Of a stretch of 25,201 nucleotides of DNA, positions 1 to 7,430 are shown in pieces. Under the pieces are notes generated by a model that did no database searches, was not told the origin of the DNA, and was given only the letters and a program-made list of their open reading frames with translations. The DNA is from a virus. Positions within the stretch are counted from its first letter, which is position 1; every line of letters begins with the position of its first letter. The stretch lies in the IMG/VR virus record IMGVR_UViG_3300020178_000071, positions 1-25,201 of that record. The stretch is one strand, 5' to 3'. Both the position numbers and the translations under genes were made by a program.

Positions 1-8
1 AAAGAGAA

Positions 9-620
9 ATGGCGATTGCGGCTAAACTGTCCGCAGACGAGGCAAATGATATGGAAAACGAAGAGATAATTTCTGAGAACCCTATAATTGCCGGGGCTGC
101 CAGAGCCATTGGTTCACGGTACGCGGCAAAAAAAGGCGCGGGTAAGGTTGGACAAGCCGTTGCTGGTCAGGCTGCAAGTAAAGCCGCTTCTTCCTTGACG
201 AGCAAAAAAGTTAACGAAGGCATTGATAAAACTATTGCCCGCCACGAGTCAGGTATTCGTCAGGCAAATGCGGCGATGAAAACTGCTTCATCCAATCAAC
301 AAATGGTGAAGCATATGAATGCCTTAACTCATCATAAAAAGGCTCTGAAGACTGCCATGATGAGACAGTCAATGCAAGAAGAAGGCATTAAATCTGGGCA
401 CAAGAGACCCACAGAAGATGGTGCAGGACTAACACAAAAAGGTGTCGATGCTCACAGACGAGAAAACCCAGGCAGTAAACTACAAACAGCAGTAACTACT
501 CCACCTAGTAAATTAAAGGCTGGAAGCAAGGCAGCGAAAAGACGTAAATCATTCTGCGCTAGATCCGGAAGTTGGACAGGCGAAAGAGGTAAAGCTGCTC
601 GTAAAAGATGGAATTGCTAG
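9..620 (+). CDS. DUF6321-like protein (basic, Ala/Lys-rich)
   Basis: Unknown function. The protein is Ala-, Lys- and Gly-rich, with no membrane segment or signal peptide visible. Its last ~60 residues contain LTQKGVDAHRRENPG, then SKAAKRRKSFCARSGSW and the terminal RKRWNC. That arrangement matches a C-terminal module I recall as DUF6321 in marine tailed phages, where it is common near structural genes. The start is uncertain: the frame is open to the window edge, so the gene may begin upstream, while ATG at 51 has a GAGG eight bases before it and would give a 189-aa protein. It ends one base before the spanin gene, which puts it in the lysis/virion operon. A DNA- or capsid-associated role is only inferred from the basic composition. 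Confidence 0.6.
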   Translation: MAIAAKLSADEANDMENEEIISENPIIAGAARAIGSRYAAKKGAGKVGQAVAGQAASKAASSLTSKKVNEGIDKTIARHESGIRQANAAMKTASSNQQMVKHMNALTHHKKALKTAMMRQSMQEEGIKSGHKRPTEDGAGLTQKGVDAHRRENPGSKLQTAVTTPPSKLKAGSKAAKRRKSFCARSGSWTGERGKAARKRWNC

Positions 621-621
621 T

Positions 622-990
622 ATGTGGAGACTATTGCCATTTATACTAATCGCTGGAATGTTTGGTGGTGCTTATATGTACTACAAAGATACCCAGAACA
701 GATTACAAGTCGCCGCAGAAAATCTAGCTAAAGCAGAAACAGCAGCCAGATCAAATCAAATCGCATTAGATGAATTGGTTGCTGCTAACATACAAAACGA
801 ACTTAGAATACAAGAACTGAATGTAGAGTTAAGTTCTGCGAATGAATATAAAAACGAATTGATTGGAAAATTGAGACGTCATAATTTAACCGCCCTGACA
901 ATGCAAAAGCCAGGGCTTATTGAAACGAGAGTGAATAATGCAAGTAAAGCTATATTGGAAGAGCTTGAAGCTACCACTTCTAATAGGTAG
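622..990 (+). CDS. Rz: Rz-like i-spanin (inner-membrane spanin subunit)
   Basis: This 122-aa protein has an N-terminal membrane segment at about residues 3-21 (LLPFILIAGMFGGAYMYY) followed by a charged, heptad-like helix at about 28-90. That is the type II membrane topology of i-spanins, which span the periplasm and pair with an outer-membrane lipoprotein to fuse the two membranes at lysis. The assignment rests mainly on context: the downstream ORF starts inside this gene in another frame (938) and encodes a lipoprotein, the classic Rz/Rz1 arrangement. It starts one base after the previous stop codon. I see no enzymatic motif. A tail- or core-associated membrane protein is possible but less likely given its partner. 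Confidence 0.7.
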   Translation: MWRLLPFILIAGMFGGAYMYYKDTQNRLQVAAENLAKAETAARSNQIALDELVAANIQNELRIQELNVELSSANEYKNELIGKLRRHNLTALTMQKPGLIETRVNNASKAILEELEATTSNR

Positions 991-1330
991 TATTGTAGCT
1001 TTAAGCGGGTGCTCTATATTACAGGGCCCAGAAAGAATCGTTACACAGATTCAGACTGTTGAAAGAATGGTGCCAATACAGCCTCGCCCTGAAGGACTAG
1101 AGCTTTTTGAAACACAATTTTATGCAGTAACTTCTGAAAACTATGAAGAGTTCGCAGAACGATTTGAGAAAGAAAACGGAGATCTTGTTTACTTCGCAAT
1201 AAGTGTTCCTGGATATGAGAACTTATCTCTGTCCTTAGCAGATATCAAAAGATATATAGAACAACAAAAGGCGATTATTGTTTACTATGAAGAGCAACTA
1301 AAGCCTAAAGAAGAGACTGAAGAAGAATGA
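938..1330 (+). CDS. Rz1: Rz1-like o-spanin lipoprotein
   Basis: The first 25 residues form a lipoprotein signal: KLYWKSLK, a hydrophobic core LPLLIGSIVA and a lipobox LSGC with Cys25 as the predicted acylated residue. The gene starts 53 bases inside the preceding i-spanin gene in another frame, as Rz1 genes often do. It would be the outer-membrane half of a spanin complex, acting after endolysin and holin. At 130 aa, about 106 after processing, it is much longer than the short Pro-rich lambda Rz1. The mature part has only a small Pro motif (IQPRPEG), then an acidic helical C-terminus ending EETEEE. Its stop codon overlaps the next start (ATGA). GAGAGTG before the ATG is a plausible ribosome site. 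Confidence 0.7.
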   Translation: MQVKLYWKSLKLPLLIGSIVALSGCSILQGPERIVTQIQTVERMVPIQPRPEGLELFETQFYAVTSENYEEFAERFEKENGDLVYFAISVPGYENLSLSLADIKRYIEQQKAIIVYYEEQLKPKEETEEE

Positions 1331-2766
1331 TAACAGAAGGTGTCAATGATCCTGGAATTTTCAAAGCAATTTTCCTAGCAGGAGGTCCTGGTTCTGGCAA
1401 GTCATTTGTTGTCGGTAGAACCTCATTAACGACACTAGGTTTTAAAGTAGTAAACTCTGATCTTATTTTTGAGAAAGAGTTGGCTAAGGCAGGATTAGAA
1501 GCCACACAAAAGAACATTATGTCCACCAAAGGGCAAGGTATTAGAGACAATTCTAAAAGACTAACCAGTAATAGAATGCGTGGTTGGATTAATGGAAGGC
1601 TCGGACTAGTAATTGACGGTACAGGAAAAGATTACACCAAGATACAAAAACAAAAACAACAACTAGAATCCTTAGGTTACGAGACAGCTTTAATACTAGT
1701 TAACACCGACGAAGAAACAGCAGCAAATAGAAACATTCAAAGAGGTGAACGCGGCGGAAGAGCATTACCCACAAAAACTGTAAAAACAATGTGGTCCCAA
1801 GTACAAAATAACATTGGTAAGTTTCAACACGCATTTGGAAACAACTTTATTGTCGTAGATAACAGTGAAAGTTCTGATATAAATAAAGGAACACTTAGCG
1901 CATATCGTAAAATGTGGCAATGGGCAAGAAAGGCCCCACAGGATAGACGAGCAGTTGCGTGGATTAATAAGGAACGTAAAAAGAACATGAGAGAAGACGC
2001 AGAATACGATGCTAAGCCAGGCGGGCACGAGTGGGGTACTGATAAAGGTACTGAATACTTTAAGAAGTTGACGCCGGGTGAAGAGCCTAAAAAGTTTAAA
2101 GAGTTCGTAAAAGAGTCTGGTCCTGCCCACGAAACAAAAGCGCAGTATAAAAAGGACAATGCCATACTACAAACAATCCATTGGGACTTAACTAAAGAAG
2201 ATATTCAAGAACTAGAATCAGAAGCAGAACAATTTGATTGGCAACAGGCTTTGGATTTAGGATTGTATGATGAAGATGAGTTGGAAATTTTAGACAATAC
2301 AGAATACCCTGATGAAGAAGAACACGGTGACGAATTAAAAATCCACGAAGTATTATCAGTCACAGGCAGAATGAAAAGACGTTTCGCTGCTAGACGTAAC
2401 AGACAAAAATTAAAAGTCGCTAGAGGTATTGCACTCAGACGAGGTTCCTCTCCTGATAGACTAAAACGTAGAGCGACCCGTGGTGCTCGTGGAATGGTAT
2501 ACAAAAGATTGTTGAGGGGTCGTGATAGATCCAAGCTACCACCTGCAGAGCGTTCACGTTTGGAAACAATGGTACAAAGATTCCAGCCACTAGTATCTAG
2601 GTTAGCAGTTAAGATGTTGCCTAATATGAGAAAAATGGAAATCAATAGAATGAAATCTAGAGGAGGCAAGAAGGCAGCAACTAGTAAAAAGTATAAGCCA
2701 GCTAAGCCTATCGCAAAGAAAGCAAAGACAAAAAAGACTAAGGCACCTAAGCCTAAAAAACGATAA
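1327..2766 (+). CDS. P-loop kinase fused to basic virion-type C-terminal domain
   Basis: Residues 1-200 are a P-loop NTPase/kinase. Walker A is GGPGSGKS at 19-26, followed by SDLIFEK, VIDGTGKDY and an ALILVNTDEE strand followed by an Arg-rich segment (NRNIQRGERGG). This resembles the zeta-toxin/AAA_33 type of small-molecule kinase. Residues ~200-340 are acidic with no recognised fold. Residues ~343-479 are very Arg/Lys-rich (TGRMKRRFAARRNRQKLKVA, RRATRGARGMVYKRLLRG, a Lys tail). They resemble a basic domain I recall from separate virion-associated proteins of marine myoviruses. The start codon overlaps the o-spanin stop (ATGA). The substrate is unknown. The fusion suggests a kinase carried in the particle or tethered to DNA, which is an inference. 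Confidence 0.65.
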   Translation: MITEGVNDPGIFKAIFLAGGPGSGKSFVVGRTSLTTLGFKVVNSDLIFEKELAKAGLEATQKNIMSTKGQGIRDNSKRLTSNRMRGWINGRLGLVIDGTGKDYTKIQKQKQQLESLGYETALILVNTDEETAANRNIQRGERGGRALPTKTVKTMWSQVQNNIGKFQHAFGNNFIVVDNSESSDINKGTLSAYRKMWQWARKAPQDRRAVAWINKERKKNMREDAEYDAKPGGHEWGTDKGTEYFKKLTPGEEPKKFKEFVKESGPAHETKAQYKKDNAILQTIHWDLTKEDIQELESEAEQFDWQQALDLGLYDEDELEILDNTEYPDEEEHGDELKIHEVLSVTGRMKRRFAARRNRQKLKVARGIALRRGSSPDRLKRRATRGARGMVYKRLLRGRDRSKLPPAERSRLETMVQRFQPLVSRLAVKMLPNMRKMEINRMKSRGGKKAATSKKYKPAKPIAKKAKTKKTKAPKPKKR

Positions 2767-2786
2767 CTATATAATGGAGATATATT

Positions 2787-2972
2787 ATGCCGATGAAATT
2801 TAAACAATCACAAACAACTCGCGACAAAGCAACGGGCAAAACTAAGAACGTTCATTATTATATGCGTTCTACTTCCACCGAAGAACTTTTAAAGTATTTA
2901 GAAGGAAGTAATGCACAGCCCAAAATCAAACAAAAAGTTAGAAACGAATTAGTACGTAGAAAAGTACTCTAA
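2787..2972 (+). CDS. Small conserved basic protein, unknown function
   Basis: This 61-aa basic protein has the features TGKTKNVHYYMRSTSTEELL and KQKVRNELVRRKVL. I recall a closely patterned small protein in many marine T4-like phages (a start near MKFKQ, a Tyr-Tyr strand, a STEELxKY helix, an ending in NELVRR), but no function is known. TGGAGA lies about ten bases before the ATG. A second in-frame ATG at 2793 (MKFKQ) is equally good. It sits between the kinase and radical SAM genes with no room for a separate promoter, so it is probably co-transcribed with them. Confidence 0.7.
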   Translation: MPMKFKQSQTTRDKATGKTKNVHYYMRSTSTEELLKYLEGSNAQPKIKQKVRNELVRRKVL

Positions 2973-2974
2973 TT

Positions 2975-4534
2975 ATGCACGCCATGATCTTCGGTGGGGT
3001 TGTAGACTATTACTACGACTCTGTAAAAAGAGCACCTGGCGCTCATAGGATAGCGTCCCACCTTCGTAAGGAAGGTATGGATGTTGAGGTAGTAGACTTT
3101 GTACAAAGTTGGACTACTGAAGAGCTGAAAGATTACTTTAAACTTCGAGTTCGTAAAGATACCGTCTTTATAGGTGTTAGTGCTACATTTACAGTTGACT
3201 TTGATTCACTTAAAGAATTTTTAGAGTGGACTAAAATTGAATACCCGCACATTCCTATTGTAGCTGGGACACAATCCTATTACAACGCATCCTATGTTCC
3301 TATTGATTGGCTTATTGTTGGCTACGGTGAGCTTGCAATATCAGCACTTGTAAGACATCTCACAAACATAGGAACAGACTTAAAGTATGAGACACACGGT
3401 AGCTACAACTATATAGATGCTACTCATAACTATGATGCTACGAGAATAAAAGACTTTACAATCTCATATGAAGAACGTGACTTCATACAACCACAAGAAA
3501 TTTTAACAGTAGAACTAGGCAGAGGTTGCATATTTAATTGCCACTTCTGTACTCTCGTGCACAGAAACATTAAAGGCGACCACAGCCGAGACGAGGATAA
3601 TTTATATGACGAATTTTTACGAAATTATGAGCAATGGGGTACGACTAGCTACACATTATCAGATGAAACTGTTAATGACTATTCCGAGAAGTTACATAGA
3701 TATGCTCGTGTTGTACGAAAGTTACCTTTTCGTCCCAATCTTGGTGGCTATATCCGCGGTGACTTATTAGTAAGTAGGCAAGACGATTGGGATATGTTGT
3801 GGGATTTGGGATTAGACTCTCATTTCTATGGCATAGAATCATTTAATAATAAATCGGGTAGGGCAGTCGGTAAAGGCATGGAGACTGTAAGACTGCAAGA
3901 TGGGTTGTTGGAGTTTAAAGAACACTTCAACAAAAAAGGACATTACCGTGGGCATATTAATTTAATCGCAGGACTACCTCACGAAACATTAGACACACTT
4001 AGAGATACAAAGAAGTGGCTTGATGAATACTGGTTGCCCGACGACTCAGCACACATAAATCCTTTATGGATTCCTACAGGGGCAGCTAGAAAATATGATG
4101 AAGTTAACCGATATGCTGAAGACCCTGCAAAGTTTGGATACCATACAACTACAATTAGAGCTAGCAATCCTAATGACGAACCTTGGGTTGATGGTGTATT
4201 TCCAAGGTTTAGAGGATTGTATGAGGGATTAAAAGCGAGAGACGGACTTAACCAACTACCAGAGCCTAAAGGTGGTGGCATGGCTGGCATGACTTTTATG
4301 AACTGGGAAAATGATGAAACAAACATATACGAAATGCTAAAGTTTATCGAACTAGAGTTTTACAAGGGTCCTACAAACGATCAGCCACCTACTGTATTCT
4401 CATTCCATAACTGGTTGATTGATCCTAAGTACACATGGCGCGATATGAAAAAACCACAAAGACTGCTTGAATTACCTAAGGATTTAGCAGCAAAATTCAT
4501 CTCAGACTATAAAACCAAAAAGTTTAGTGTCTAA
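2975..4534 (+). CDS. Cobalamin-binding-type radical SAM protein
   Basis: This 519-aa Fe-S enzyme probably has a B12-binding-like N-terminal Rossmann domain at about 1-135 (GAHRIASHLRKEGMDVEVVDF, then IPIVAGTQ and LIVGYGELA). A radical SAM core follows, with the [4Fe-4S]-binding CxxxCxxC at Cys185, Cys189 and Cys192 (GRGCIFNCHFC). Later strands fit the TIM barrel (GIESFNNKSGRAVGKG, HINLIAGLPHET). The classic B12-ligand motif DxHxxG is absent, as in many members of this class, so cobalamin binding is unproven. It would cleave SAM to a 5'-deoxyadenosyl radical, but the substrate is unknown. It lies among virion and lysis genes, two bases after the previous stop. Host- or virion-protein modification is possible, but the sequence does not decide. 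Confidence 0.8.
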   Translation: MHAMIFGGVVDYYYDSVKRAPGAHRIASHLRKEGMDVEVVDFVQSWTTEELKDYFKLRVRKDTVFIGVSATFTVDFDSLKEFLEWTKIEYPHIPIVAGTQSYYNASYVPIDWLIVGYGELAISALVRHLTNIGTDLKYETHGSYNYIDATHNYDATRIKDFTISYEERDFIQPQEILTVELGRGCIFNCHFCTLVHRNIKGDHSRDEDNLYDEFLRNYEQWGTTSYTLSDETVNDYSEKLHRYARVVRKLPFRPNLGGYIRGDLLVSRQDDWDMLWDLGLDSHFYGIESFNNKSGRAVGKGMETVRLQDGLLEFKEHFNKKGHYRGHINLIAGLPHETLDTLRDTKKWLDEYWLPDDSAHINPLWIPTGAARKYDEVNRYAEDPAKFGYHTTTIRASNPNDEPWVDGVFPRFRGLYEGLKARDGLNQLPEPKGGGMAGMTFMNWENDETNIYEMLKFIELEFYKGPTNDQPPTVFSFHNWLIDPKYTWRDMKKPQRLLELPKDLAAKFISDYKTKKFSV

Positions 4535-4545
4535 CATAAATTTCT

Positions 4546-4553
4546 TATAAATA
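4546..4553 (+). promoter_or_regulatory. T4-type late promoter octamer
   Basis: This is an exact TATAAATA in the 51-base gap between the radical SAM gene and the next gene, 32 bases before its ATG. TATAAATA is the -10 element of T4 late promoters, which are read by RNA polymerase carrying the gp55 sigma factor with the sliding clamp. The match is exact and intergenic, and the gene downstream looks structural. By base composition a few matches are expected by chance in a window of this size, so position matters. Confidence 0.6.
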
Positions 4554-4585
4554 CATTTACAAGATTACATATAAAGGGTAAATTG

Positions 4586-5803
4586 ATGGATCAGAGTAAA
4601 CGATTGGATATGCTAGTTCGACAAGGTATGATGCCTGCACAGAACTTGCCTATTCTTAAACGAGCAATTGCACGTGTTCAAATGGGAGCAAACTTGTTGC
4701 CAAATGAAAGAGCAGTCATTAAAACGTTTATGGATGAAATGATGTACATTGTATTTGGCGATGATACAGTATTCCAACGTGCCAAGCAACATACTCAGAA
4801 AAATCGATACCATACAGAGGAGCAAATCGTGGAACAACTAGATGAGAAATTAGTTGACGGTGTAGAGATCGTCGACGGTGAAGAAGACAGGCAAAAGGCT
4901 GAGAAGGATGGCGCCAAATTGGGGCGAAAGGGTAAAATAGAAAAACTTAAAACCTTTTCTAAAGCGTTGCGTAAAGAAAAAGAAAGAGCCGGCGTATCGG
5001 AAGAAGTAGCTAAAATGAATGAAGACTACAAAGCCAAGTTCGAAGAAGCCCTTAAAGAATTCGGTGTTTCTTCTATCAGAGATTTGCCCGAAGATAAAAA
5101 GAAAAAATTCTTTAACACGGTTGACGGAATGCAAACATCTGATACTGAAGAAAAAGGCAAGGACGAAGGTAAAGAAATGAAGAAAGACGAATGTCCTAAA
5201 TGTAAAGGCGAAGGTTGTGAGCATTGTGATAATAAAGGAACTCACGAGGAAGCATACACACCTAAAGAAGTTAGAATGGGTAAAGGTATTGCCAACGACA
5301 AACGATACAAAGGTGGTAACTACTCAGGTGCCTTTAAAACTATTAATAAAGTTAAGAAAGGCCTAGCGTCACACAAACCTGTTGCAGACGCTCTTAGGAA
5401 AGCTAATGAAGAAACAGAAGTTGAAGAAGGCGCAATGAAGCGTTTAGCAACTCAACAACAAACTGGCGAAAAAGGATCAGGCCTTGATACATTCAAGAGT
5501 AAGCCTAAAGACACTAGCCAAGGTAAGAAAAACTTACAAGATGAAATGAGTCCTGAAGCTAAAGCAAACAGACTTCAAATGATTAAGAATGCAGCTCGTA
5601 AGCAAGCAGCAAAAAATGACGCAGCCGCAGTAGCAGCCGCGAAAAGAGATTACGCCAAATCCAGCAAGCGTGGATTGGCACCCGTTAAAATGGACGAGTC
5701 CTTCGATGTGTACTCAATGACAGACGAGCAAATTGCTCTACTCACTAAGACGGAAGCTTACAAACTTATAGATCATATAAATAATATTTTAACAGGAGAA
5801 TAA
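4586..5803 (+). CDS. Large charged virion-associated protein with Cys4 knuckle
   Basis: This is a 405-aa, Lys/Glu-rich protein of unknown function. The helical N-terminus (residues 1-80) resembles a conserved start I recall from pelagiphage and cyanophage proteins. Further on come a FGVSSIRDLPEDKKKKFF segment, a zinc-knuckle-like CPKCKGEGCEHC (Cys203, 206, 211, 214) of the DnaJ central type, and a MGKGIANDKRYKGGNYSGAF block. The last two types of segment also occur in marine myovirus head or scaffold-like proteins. A TTG three bases upstream extends the frame, but ATG 4586 with AAAGGG nearby is the better start. A late promoter octamer lies directly upstream. The low-complexity, proteolysis-prone composition would suit a prohead core component, which is an inference. 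Confidence 0.6.
   Translation: MDQSKRLDMLVRQGMMPAQNLPILKRAIARVQMGANLLPNERAVIKTFMDEMMYIVFGDDTVFQRAKQHTQKNRYHTEEQIVEQLDEKLVDGVEIVDGEEDRQKAEKDGAKLGRKGKIEKLKTFSKALRKEKERAGVSEEVAKMNEDYKAKFEEALKEFGVSSIRDLPEDKKKKFFNTVDGMQTSDTEEKGKDEGKEMKKDECPKCKGEGCEHCDNKGTHEEAYTPKEVRMGKGIANDKRYKGGNYSGAFKTINKVKKGLASHKPVADALRKANEETEVEEGAMKRLATQQQTGEKGSGLDTFKSKPKDTSQGKKNLQDEMSPEAKANRLQMIKNAARKQAAKNDAAAVAAAKRDYAKSSKRGLAPVKMDESFDVYSMTDEQIALLTKTEAYKLIDHINNILTGE
5776..5783 (+). promoter_or_regulatory. Candidate T4-type late promoter inside gene end
   Basis: This is an exact TATAAATA within the last codons of the preceding gene, ending 23 bases before the next ATG. An initiation site about six bases downstream would leave a short leader with AGGAG at 5794-5798. 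The AT-rich setting raises the risk of a chance match. Confidence 0.45.
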
Positions 5804-5806
5804 AAA

Positions 5807-6052
5807 ATGTCCGCATGGTCAAAATCAGTTAAGCCAGTAATCACTGGTGTACCCGCAAATGAAATCTTTATGGTAGATGAGGCAGAATGTGCCGCAACTC
5901 CAGGGATTGCACAACCAGGTTGGGTACGTAGAACTACAGTTGGTTCTAGAGTAAAATACGAGACACTCGTAGCTATGGCAGCTGCCTTTACTGACGCTGA
6001 ATATGAAGCAGCCGGTGGCGCCGATGATGACGCCGAATTCCCAGACGCCTAA
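5807..6052 (+). CDS. Small acidic virion-associated protein, unknown
   Basis: This 81-aa protein opens with AWSKSVKPV, carries FMVDEAE and GWVRRTTVGSRVKYETLVAM, and ends in an acidic tail (GADDDAEFPDA). I recall proteins of this layout next to tail or fibre genes in marine myoviruses, usually annotated as hypothetical. AGGAG lies nine bases before the ATG and the previous stop is only three bases upstream. No enzyme motif is seen. A small particle component is the most likely role, judged only from its neighbours. Confidence 0.65.
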   Translation: MSAWSKSVKPVITGVPANEIFMVDEAECAATPGIAQPGWVRRTTVGSRVKYETLVAMAAAFTDAEYEAAGGADDDAEFPDA

Positions 6053-6067
6053 TAAGGAGTCCTGGTA

Positions 6068-6514
6068 ATGGCAGATTCAAAAGTATCAGAGCTACAGTCG
6101 GCTGGTTCCCTAACAGGGACAGATCAGTTTTACTTAGTTCAAGGCTCAGCCAGTAAGAAGTTATCCTACTCCAATTTATTTCTTGGGGTAAATACTCCTG
6201 CGTCATTTAACGACAAAGTAGCTATAGCCGATCACGGTACGATAACAGCCCGTGGTGAAATTAACACCACAAACAATCTCACATTCATTAGCAATGTAGA
6301 CTCAGCTGGTTCTATATCTATAGCAACTGGCATAGAAGGTCAAATACAAATAATCATTATGAGTTCCAATACAGGTGGTCATACAGTTAATTTAACTGGT
6401 GCCAATGTACAAGGTACAGTTTCCTTTGCGTCAGCAGGTGACTCTGCGACACTAATATATAGTAGCACAAACAGTAAGTGGTATTTCATTGGAGGCACCG
6501 CTACTGTATCATAG
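6068..6514 (+). CDS. Tail-fibre-like or decoration protein
   Basis: This 148-aa protein begins with SKVSELQSAGSLTGTDQFYL VQ. That is the N-terminal pattern ("S.VSEL..A..L.G.D..YLVQ...SKK.....L") I recall from many phage fibre and appendage proteins. The remainder is rich in Thr, Ser, Gly, Asn and Val, with short alternating strands (GQIQIIIMSSNTGGHTVNLT, SATLIYSSTNSKWYFIGG). This suggests a beta-rich, possibly trimeric shaft or decoration domain. AAGGAGT precedes the ATG. It is too short for a full receptor-binding fibre, so it is probably a small appendage or cap protein. Confidence 0.6.
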   Translation: MADSKVSELQSAGSLTGTDQFYLVQGSASKKLSYSNLFLGVNTPASFNDKVAIADHGTITARGEINTTNNLTFISNVDSAGSISIATGIEGQIQIIIMSSNTGGHTVNLTGANVQGTVSFASAGDSATLIYSSTNSKWYFIGGTATVS

Positions 6515-6528
6515 GAAACTAAAATATA

Positions 6529-6906
6529 ATGATTACTTTGAATGAGGATAACTTTTTAATATATGCAATAAAGCACTATCACAACCCAGGTTGTATGGGG
6601 CTCACAGAATTAGAAGACGATTTAAAGCGTTTTAAATATATTAAAAGGTTGTTGAACAGGTACAAAAAAACAGGTGAAATAAGTGAGCGGTTAATTATAA
6701 ACCACATTGTAGTTTTATACAATGTTTTTGGAAACGCCGCAACCGACTTACTATTTTATAAATTAGAGGAAAAATATTGGTCGGACCTAAAAACCTACCT
6801 AGTATTTTTAAACAGGATGCCATTAGAAACAGTAGTCTCTAAAGGTGTAAAAGAAACGAATATCCCGTTAAACCGGGAACTGATAGATGTTTTGAGGAAA
6901 ATATAA
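6529..6906 (+). CDS. DUF7207-like conserved myovirus protein
   Basis: This 125-aa, mostly helical protein starts ITLNEDNFLIYAIKHYHNPGC and has a central FKYIKRLLNRYKKTGEISER and an LIINHIVVLYNVFGNAATDL block. It ends in RELIDVLRKI. The pattern fits a family I recall as DUF7207 in T4-like marine phages, whose function is not known to me. The stop TAA overlaps the next start (TAATG), so the two products are probably translationally coupled. The following protein also appears beside this family in related phages, again from memory. Confidence 0.65.
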   Translation: MITLNEDNFLIYAIKHYHNPGCMGLTELEDDLKRFKYIKRLLNRYKKTGEISERLIINHIVVLYNVFGNAATDLLFYKLEEKYWSDLKTYLVFLNRMPLETVVSKGVKETNIPLNRELIDVLRKI

Positions 6907-7430
6907 TGTCTAGGTTTGTCGATACATTAGTTGCATACAGGATCTTAAGGATGCTGTCAACACCCATCGAAAACTCTGACGCATACAGGTTGGGTATCAT
7001 TGATAAAGATGGTAAAAAACTTAGATCTCCACAAGGCACTTCAGAGCTAGACGCTTATTCTTTTCTCAATAGGTTTGTATTTAAGATACAAAGGGCGCTT
7101 ACAAAGTCGCCTGATAGACAGGCAAAAAGACTTTTATCTTTTGCCGCAGCTATGGCAATACTTAGAGAGTACAACGAACAAGAAGACGATGTTGATACAC
7201 TCTTAGAACTTTTTATGAATGACGAAGAAATAATACAGGAAGCAAAAAATTTAGAAAAAAACAATTTAGTATCTTTCCGATCTTTTATGTACAGCGAAGA
7301 TGTAGCAGCAAATGCCGTCGGTGGTGGTAACGTACATGGAATAGGTGTAGGCCCTAAAGGGGAACCAGGAAGGGATCCCGTAATGATGCCCATGGTACGT
7401 AGACGGAAAAAGAAAAATGGCAGAAAATAA
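6906..7430 (+). CDS. Conserved myovirus protein, unknown function
   Basis: This 174-aa protein starts SRFVDTLVAYRILRMLSTPIE, with AYRLGIIDKDGKK after it. It has a helical middle (RLLSFAAAMAILREYNEQED) and a flexible C-terminus: VAANAVGGGNVHGIG, PKGEPGRDP and a basic MVRRRKKKNGRK tail. This layout of a helical body with an "AANxVGGG" segment and a disordered basic tail recurs in marine T4-like phages. It is coupled to the preceding gene by TAATG and overlaps the next by 14 bases. The conserved AANAVGGG stretch might be a processing or assembly site, but that is speculation. Confidence 0.6.
   Translation: MSRFVDTLVAYRILRMLSTPIENSDAYRLGIIDKDGKKLRSPQGTSELDAYSFLNRFVFKIQRALTKSPDRQAKRLLSFAAAMAILREYNEQEDDVDTLLELFMNDEEIIQEAKNLEKNNLVSFRSFMYSEDVAANAVGGGNVHGIGVGPKGEPGRDPVMMPMVRRRKKKNGRK

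Noticed and set aside
1878-1885. An exact TATAAATA inside the kinase gene.
   Set aside because: It lies deep inside a coding region with no gene start near, and a few chance matches are expected in a sequence of this base composition.
2205-2807. A 200-codon minus-strand open frame opposite the kinase gene.
   Set aside because: It is antisense to a Lys/Arg- and Glu-rich gene, which naturally gives Phe/Leu/Ser-rich antisense frames. It has no start signal.
4850-5245. A Phe-rich minus-strand open frame that could look like a membrane protein.
   Set aside because: Its Phe and Leu runs mirror the Lys/Glu codons of the plus-strand structural gene.
6956-6984. A minus-strand TTGACA near 6961.
   Set aside because: The -10 position reads TATGCA, the site is inside a gene on the other strand, and no minus-strand gene follows.
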